A stretch of 64,000 nucleotides of DNA from the NCBI GenBank assembly GCA_030544235.1, contig CM060468.1, forward strand, positions 12,864,258 to 12,928,257, written 5' to 3'. Positions 61,151-64,000 of the stretch are shown here, piece after piece. Each line of letters starts with the position of its first letter. Within the stretch, counting starts at the first letter, position 1. Below the pieces are notes generated by a model, which worked only from the letters and a program-made list of their open reading frames with translations, made no database searches and was not told the origin of the DNA. The stretch is from Lepturacanthus savala. Lineage: Eukaryota; Chordata; Actinopteri; Scombriformes; Trichiuridae. Both the position numbers and the translations under genes were made by a program.

Positions 61151-63612
61151 ATTTTTTCCATTGCCTACATGAAGACAACTATGAGAGTATTAAACTATTA
61201 TATAAAATAATATTAAATAAATAATATTAATATATTAATATATTATATTCAGTCACTGCTGTTTCATGTTTGGTTGCAGTTAAAAGTCATGTAGTGAATC
61301 AGTTTTTAAGATGACAAAATAAAAAGCTTCAAACCTTGATGCTGTCACAGCAGCTTTGTCGGAGCGCAGACCCCCAGCGGTAGCGGATAAGGTTTTCACA
61401 GCATCTCTCTCTTTCTCCTGCTGCGATTTCTCCGGAGCGTCGGATTCTCGGCTAGGATTGCTGGTCTTCCTCCAGGCCGGAACGCCAGTTTTATGTGGAC
61501 CGGAGTCTTCGTCATCGGAGCTGGGTTTGATGAATCCCGCCGATGGCCGAGCTGAACGGGAAAAGCGCTCTCCAGCTGGTAAAAAAAAAAAAAGGATGTT
61601 TAAGACCTTCAAAATGAGATTCATTCATTGATTTGAGAAAGGAATTCAGAATAAACTAATTCCTGAGGAATTAACCAGATTTATCATTGTTTAGTGGTTT
61701 TACTGTCAAGACAAGCTGCATGAGTCTGTCTTTGCTTCACTTCTTAAAGTCCTGGCTAATATTCTGATCAAAAAAAAAAAGCAAACTATGTGGAAAACCG
61801 GTGACACAGTAACAGAAAAACCTGTGTTGGCCAGTGTCTCTGTTCTTGTCAGAGCTACTATAGAGATTTAGTTGAGCACTTCCATAAAGGTGGATTTTTT
61901 TTGATAACTCCATTATTATTTATTACTAAAGAATAAAAAAGTGACACAAACACCAATCATCATCACGATTGAGAGGCCCGAAAATTTGTCCCTTTCTTAA
62001 CAAAAAAAAATATATATTTATTTGAATCTTATGAGGTTTTAGCAGTCTGAACAAGTCAAATATAGTGGACTAAAATGCCCTTTGGACATTTTAATGCAGT
62101 AATTACATATTGTGCCTTAAATCAGTTCCTGCCAAATAAGATCAGAATTCTGTTGACATCAGAAGATGACCTTCTGGAGATTAACCTACCTTCACCAGTG
62201 TTGTCATCTGAGGGCTTGAGGAAGCGGCCTTTCAGAGACCCAAGTGAGAGGGAGCGATCGCTCCGATTTTGTCCGGGTGAAGACGCAACACGAGGCCTTT
62301 CTCCATCTCTATTTTTCTCCCTATCCTCTCTGTTCCTTTCCCGATATCTGTCTCTTTCGTCGCTTCTTTCTCCGTCTCTACCTCCGTCCCTGTCCCTCTC
62401 CTTCTCTCTAAACCTGTCTCCATCTCTGCTTCGATAGCCTCCCCTCTCCCTCTCCCCTCCTCTGTCAGAATAATATCTATCCCGGGTGGTGGGCGACGAG
62501 TCTCTTTCCTTTTCACTCCTTCTCCCACGATCTCTCTCTGTCCCGTCTCCCTCCTTTCTTCTCCACCTCTCCCTGGCTTCCTCCCCTTCTTTCCTCCAGC
62601 CGCCTCTCGCCGTGCTGTCTTGTGCTCTTCCTCCCGCTTTCCTCTGTTGACACACAGCTTCTTCGGCCTCAGATAGTCTCTGCTGAAATTCCTCCATTGA
62701 CTACAAAAAATGAGAAATACAGGACATATTAAAACGTGTCTATCAGTTTCACACATCTCTGAATCCTGATCTGAATATTATCGCAACATGTTTCTCAATT
62801 TCTCAGCACAGACTCGTCTCGCAGTGGTGAATGCGTGTGTGTGTGTGCTAATAAATTCTCAATCTCTGAGGTTAAGCTTGAGACCTTTCATTTCAGCATT
62901 TCTGCTGCTTTTGTGCTTCCACTACCAGTTTTAACGCGCCGAGTTGAGCGAAGTCACGCCCCTTATGTGCAAATCTGACGTTTCAATACACCCAATTTTT
63001 TACAACATTCTCCTCTTCGCCCTGGATTTATAGGTGAAACTACGAATGTGCAAATAATTTAATTTTGATTGTGATTCGAGTGTCAAACGATCTCCAAACT
63101 CCTAAGTGAGTTGAAATTATTTACTCTGCGTCTTCACACAAAGAAAGAGACGCATGTTCAATCCATTCCCAAGTGAAATGGTGGCGGGAGGTTAGAAATG
63201 TTTGGTTGAGAAAAAGCATCTAATTTCTCTTATATGGGAACGGAAGCAACATGACATGCAAGATTTGATGAGGTAATATCTGCGACTCTTGGCAATACAG
63301 GAAATCTGTTCGTCTCAAACAAAAGCACAAAGTCACCTATGCTGAATAATTGCCTAAAAAATAATCGTTTGAATAACCGCGATTTCAATATTGACCGAAA
63401 TAATGGCGATAATGATTTTGAGCAGCCTGAATGGAGCAGCCCTTGTTGTAACCGTGAGTGTGTGAGTGCTGCCAGTGTGCCGCCGGTTCTCACTCCGTAT
63501 CTCTCCGCCACCACGTCGCTGAGGCTGCGCTGCTCCCTCTCTGCCTGCTCCTTCATCCTCTGGTAGCTCTTCCTCAGCCAGCTCAGACCACCATCATTCA
63601 CCACCGAGGCAG
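48897..63612 (-). CDS. cwf19l2: CWF19-like protein 2, C-terminal 13 exons (5' part outside window)
   Basis: CWF19L2 is the vertebrate relative of yeast Cwf19/Drn1, a nuclear factor of late or intron-lariat spliceosomes linked to lariat debranching. The 13 exons join in one frame to 722 codons and a stop; human is about 894 residues, so roughly 170 N-terminal residues lie past base 64000. In order (numbered from the first full visible residue) they show a conserved SWLRKSYQRMKEQAE region (1-39), an Arg/Asp/Glu-rich low-complexity region (about 60-190), an acidic stretch (about 291-305), a helix (331-364), linker exons, and the CwfJ C-terminal domains from KCHHCF (about 503) through GHCLICPLQHH to FAQWWKPYD. 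Every exon boundary has GT-AG ends and consistent phase. Only the first-exon side is unresolved. Confidence 0.96.
49243..49344 (-). CDS. cwf19l2: cwf19l2 exon, CwfJ domain 2 (GGFAHVIE)
   Basis: The 34 codons VPRALPYFAVDFGLQGGFAH then VIENEQKFPHYFGK form the hallmark of CwfJ domain 2. Acceptor GTTTCCTCTCAG, donor GTCAGT. Confidence 0.96.
49511..49591 (-). CDS. cwf19l2: cwf19l2 exon, CwfJ domain 2
   Basis: The 27 codons KAIMECDEEWAMNKKVVDLS then SKDIRQA are near-identical to human. Acceptor GTGTGCTTCCAG, donor GTATGT. Confidence 0.95.
49708..49863 (-). CDS. cwf19l2: cwf19l2 exon, CwfJ domain 1 to 2 junction
   Basis: The 52 codons include LFRRTLVRMFESQELDCVFM, ETHMNL and HMVLECIPLPRELGDMAPIY, the conserved join between CwfJ domains 1 and 2. 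Acceptor TTGCTTTCCTCAG, donor GTTTGT. Confidence 0.95.
50008..50124 (-). CDS. cwf19l2: cwf19l2 exon, CwfJ HIT-like core
   Basis: The 39 codons VYLSLPAGVSMAEGHCLICP then LQHHCSATEVDEDVWSEMQ carry the GHCLI-PLQHH motif of CwfJ domain 1. Acceptor TCTAATATTTAG, donor GTTCGC (off consensus after GT), phase 0 at both ends. Confidence 0.95.
50408..50620 (-). CDS. cwf19l2: cwf19l2 exon, start of CwfJ domain 1 (KCHHCF)
   Basis: The 71 codons start MMGKTDGDNYTLDDMFVSSA and reach the start of the CwfJ C-terminal domain 1: EKCHHCFSSQELQKHLIVAI then GSK. The Cys-x2-Cys and the later His residues are features of this HIT-like domain. Acceptor AATAACTCTCCAG, donor GTAATG. Confidence 0.95.
50954..50983 (+). 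repeat. (TG)n microsatellite
   Basis: Short TG repeat in the large cwf19l2 intron. Confidence 0.93.
51235..51274 (+). repeat. (TG)n microsatellite with terminal TGCG
   Basis: Second TG repeat in the same intron, within a GTGTGAG-rich zone (51130-51240). Confidence 0.93.
55613..55750 (-). CDS. cwf19l2: cwf19l2 exon, RVRYFQDDD region
   Basis: The 46 codons IETHVDGERVRYFQDDDSMG, LQEMVRREKMSSAQDQNALY and SRMAAK match the conserved family block RVRYF-DDD...L-E-V--EKM--A-DQN. Donor GTAAGA, acceptor CCCTCCCCAG, phase 0. Confidence 0.94.
55751..58194 (-). other. cwf19l2 introns 55751-56293 and 56423-58194
   Basis: These two introns flank the exon at 56294-56422. They hold an A17 run near 56596 and a G-rich patch at 57616-57630; nothing else noted. 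Confidence 0.85.
56294..56422 (-). CDS. cwf19l2: cwf19l2 exon, TDHSGRAWPV region
   Basis: The exon runs from VPGRSSEDQEVVLFTTDHSG to GGRRKKKP, with a CGTTGCTTCAG acceptor and a GTAAGG donor. The TD-x-SGR-x-WPV and GGRRKK motifs match human CWF19L2 just ahead of the RVRYF segment. Confidence 0.92.
58195..58296 (-). CDS. cwf19l2: cwf19l2 exon, charged helix
   Basis: The 34 codons ALIEKLKSQLEAAHKAKENH then LARKKLHEAAKSNQ look like a coiled helix and continue the preceding KAEIMGNT segment. The acceptor is GTATGTTTCAG. The donor GTCTGT is off consensus at +3, but phase 0 agrees on both sides. Confidence 0.87.
59524..59644 (-). CDS. cwf19l2: cwf19l2 exon, acidic stretch and EEMNRLGAKL
   Basis: The exon completes an Arg codon, encodes SESGS and ten consecutive Glu residues, then IPLLSEEEMNRLGAKLVKAE and IMGNT, with a GTGAGT donor. 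The EEMNRLGAKL(V/I)KAE motif is typical of CWF19L2. The Glu run comes from a GAG/GAA repeat that may vary in length between individuals. Confidence 0.92.
61106..61148 (+). repeat. (AT)n microsatellite, 43 bp
   Basis: Pure AT repeat in a cwf19l2 intron; it can fold on itself as a cruciform. Confidence 0.95.
61335..61575 (-). CDS. cwf19l2: cwf19l2 exon, Ser-rich linker
   Basis: The exon enters in phase 1 after a poly-T acceptor ending TACCAG and encodes GERFSRSARPSAGFIKPSSD, then a Lys/Ser/Glu-rich linker. The donor AG/GTTTGA is weak. It is kept because the exit phase (2) matches the next exon; an upstream GT would run into a stop. Confidence 0.85.
61576..63493 (-). other. cwf19l2 introns 61576-62189 and 62701-63493
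   Basis: AT-rich, no element recognised. Confidence 0.85.
62190..62700 (-). CDS. cwf19l2: cwf19l2 exon, Arg/Asp/Glu-rich low-complexity region
   Basis: This 511-base exon follows a TTTTTTGTAG acceptor. It begins SMEEFQQRLSEAEEAV and then becomes almost wholly Arg, Asp, Glu, Gly and Ser. Such mixed-charge sequence is common in splicing proteins. It ends FLKPSDDNTGE before a GTAGGT donor in phase 1. The plus-strand frames opposite it are shadows. Confidence 0.92.
63494..63612 (-). CDS. cwf19l2: cwf19l2 exon, first visible (conserved SWLRK region)
   Basis: After a CCCCCCCATTCCAG acceptor the exon encodes ASVVNDGGLSWLRKSYQRMK, then EQAEREQRSLSDVVAERYG, ending at a GTGAGA donor in phase 0. It enters in phase 1: two bases complete a codon from an upstream exon that is not in the window. 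It closely resembles the human segment. Confidence 0.93.
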
Positions 63613-64000
63613 CTGGAATGGGGGGGAGAATGGAAGAGATGATGTGTGAATCACATCATCTAGATTATTTGTAGGTTCCCAACCAAAACCAACCTTCGCT
63701 CGACACAAACCTGAAACTGAATCAACAGATAGGCTGAATGAGAAAGAGGCCCGGGGAAAAACCGTAAAACAAAGAGGAGAGAGGAAAAATAGAGGTCAGG
63801 AAACAAAAAGGTTAAGAAATTCATTTTTTAAGTTCATGGAAAACAAATGCTTCCCCCCCCCCTTGTATTACTCAAAAATGTTACAGAAGCATAGAACTTC
63901 CAAAAGAGATAAGACATAACAAGCTGTTCTGACTGAAACCAAACCTCACTGATCAAGGTCGACACTGCCCAGTGTCTGATTTTGCCTGTTTGTAGATGTG
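63613..64000 (-). other. cwf19l2 intron, cut by the window end
   Basis: Sequence upstream of the first visible exon; includes a C10 run near 63854. No further exon is recognisable before the window ends. Confidence 0.7.

Larger units (their letters stand above)
58297..61334 (-). other. cwf19l2 introns 58297-59523 and 59645-61334
   Basis: These introns flank the acidic exon and contain the AT repeat. A plus-strand frame at 59942-60202 looks like chance. Confidence 0.85.

Overview
The window looks like nuclear DNA from a ray-finned fish, probably a percomorph-like teleost. The evidence is vertebrate split genes with GT-AG introns, very dense CA/GT microsatellites, a palindromic Tc1-like MITE and fragments that resemble common teleost SINE and LINE tails. 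Everything clearly coding belongs to two genes on the minus strand, arranged in tandem. Their order and orientation, as I recall it, match the GUCY1A2-CWF19L2 block of human chromosome 11.

Gene 1 is gucy1a2, the alpha-2 subunit of NO-sensitive soluble guanylate cyclase (coding span 43081 down to 9976). Nine coding exons can be placed to the base. Their lengths (333, 62, 125, 911, 213, 273, 144, 155 and 220 bases) join in one frame to 811 codons plus a stop. The reading goes from the conserved N-terminus MSSSSRKISSESFSS, through the H-NOX-like region, a fish-specific Pro/Ser/Thr-rich linker, the PAS-like/HNOBA region and signalling helix, to the class III cyclase domain and a PDZ-ligand C-terminus ending ETSL. 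A CpG-rich island covers exon 1 and the putative promoter (about 42.75-44.1 kb).

Gene 2 is cwf19l2, a spliceosome/intron-lariat factor with a CwfJ domain. Its last 13 exons lie from 63612 down to 48897 and give 722 codons to the stop. The N-terminal part lies beyond base 64000. A canonical AATAAA sits about 130 bases after its stop.

Bases 1-9975 are the 3' flank and probable 3' UTR of gucy1a2. They hold no recognised gene, but one candidate terminal exon on the minus strand (4852-5070) has a strong acceptor, an open frame, a stop and an AATAAA. About 43.1-48.76 kb is the spacer between the two genes. Introns hold microsatellites, a 472-bp TA-flanked Tc1-like MITE, older repeat fragments, a possible poison exon and several palindromes.

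Functionally the two genes are unrelated (cGMP signalling and pre-mRNA splicing) and are neighbours only through conserved synteny. I found no bacterial, viral or defence-type system in the window. The most interesting items are the linker expansion in gucy1a2, the unexplained candidate exon at 4.85-5.07 kb, the MITE, two clean palindromes and the complementary GT/CA tracts of intron 1.
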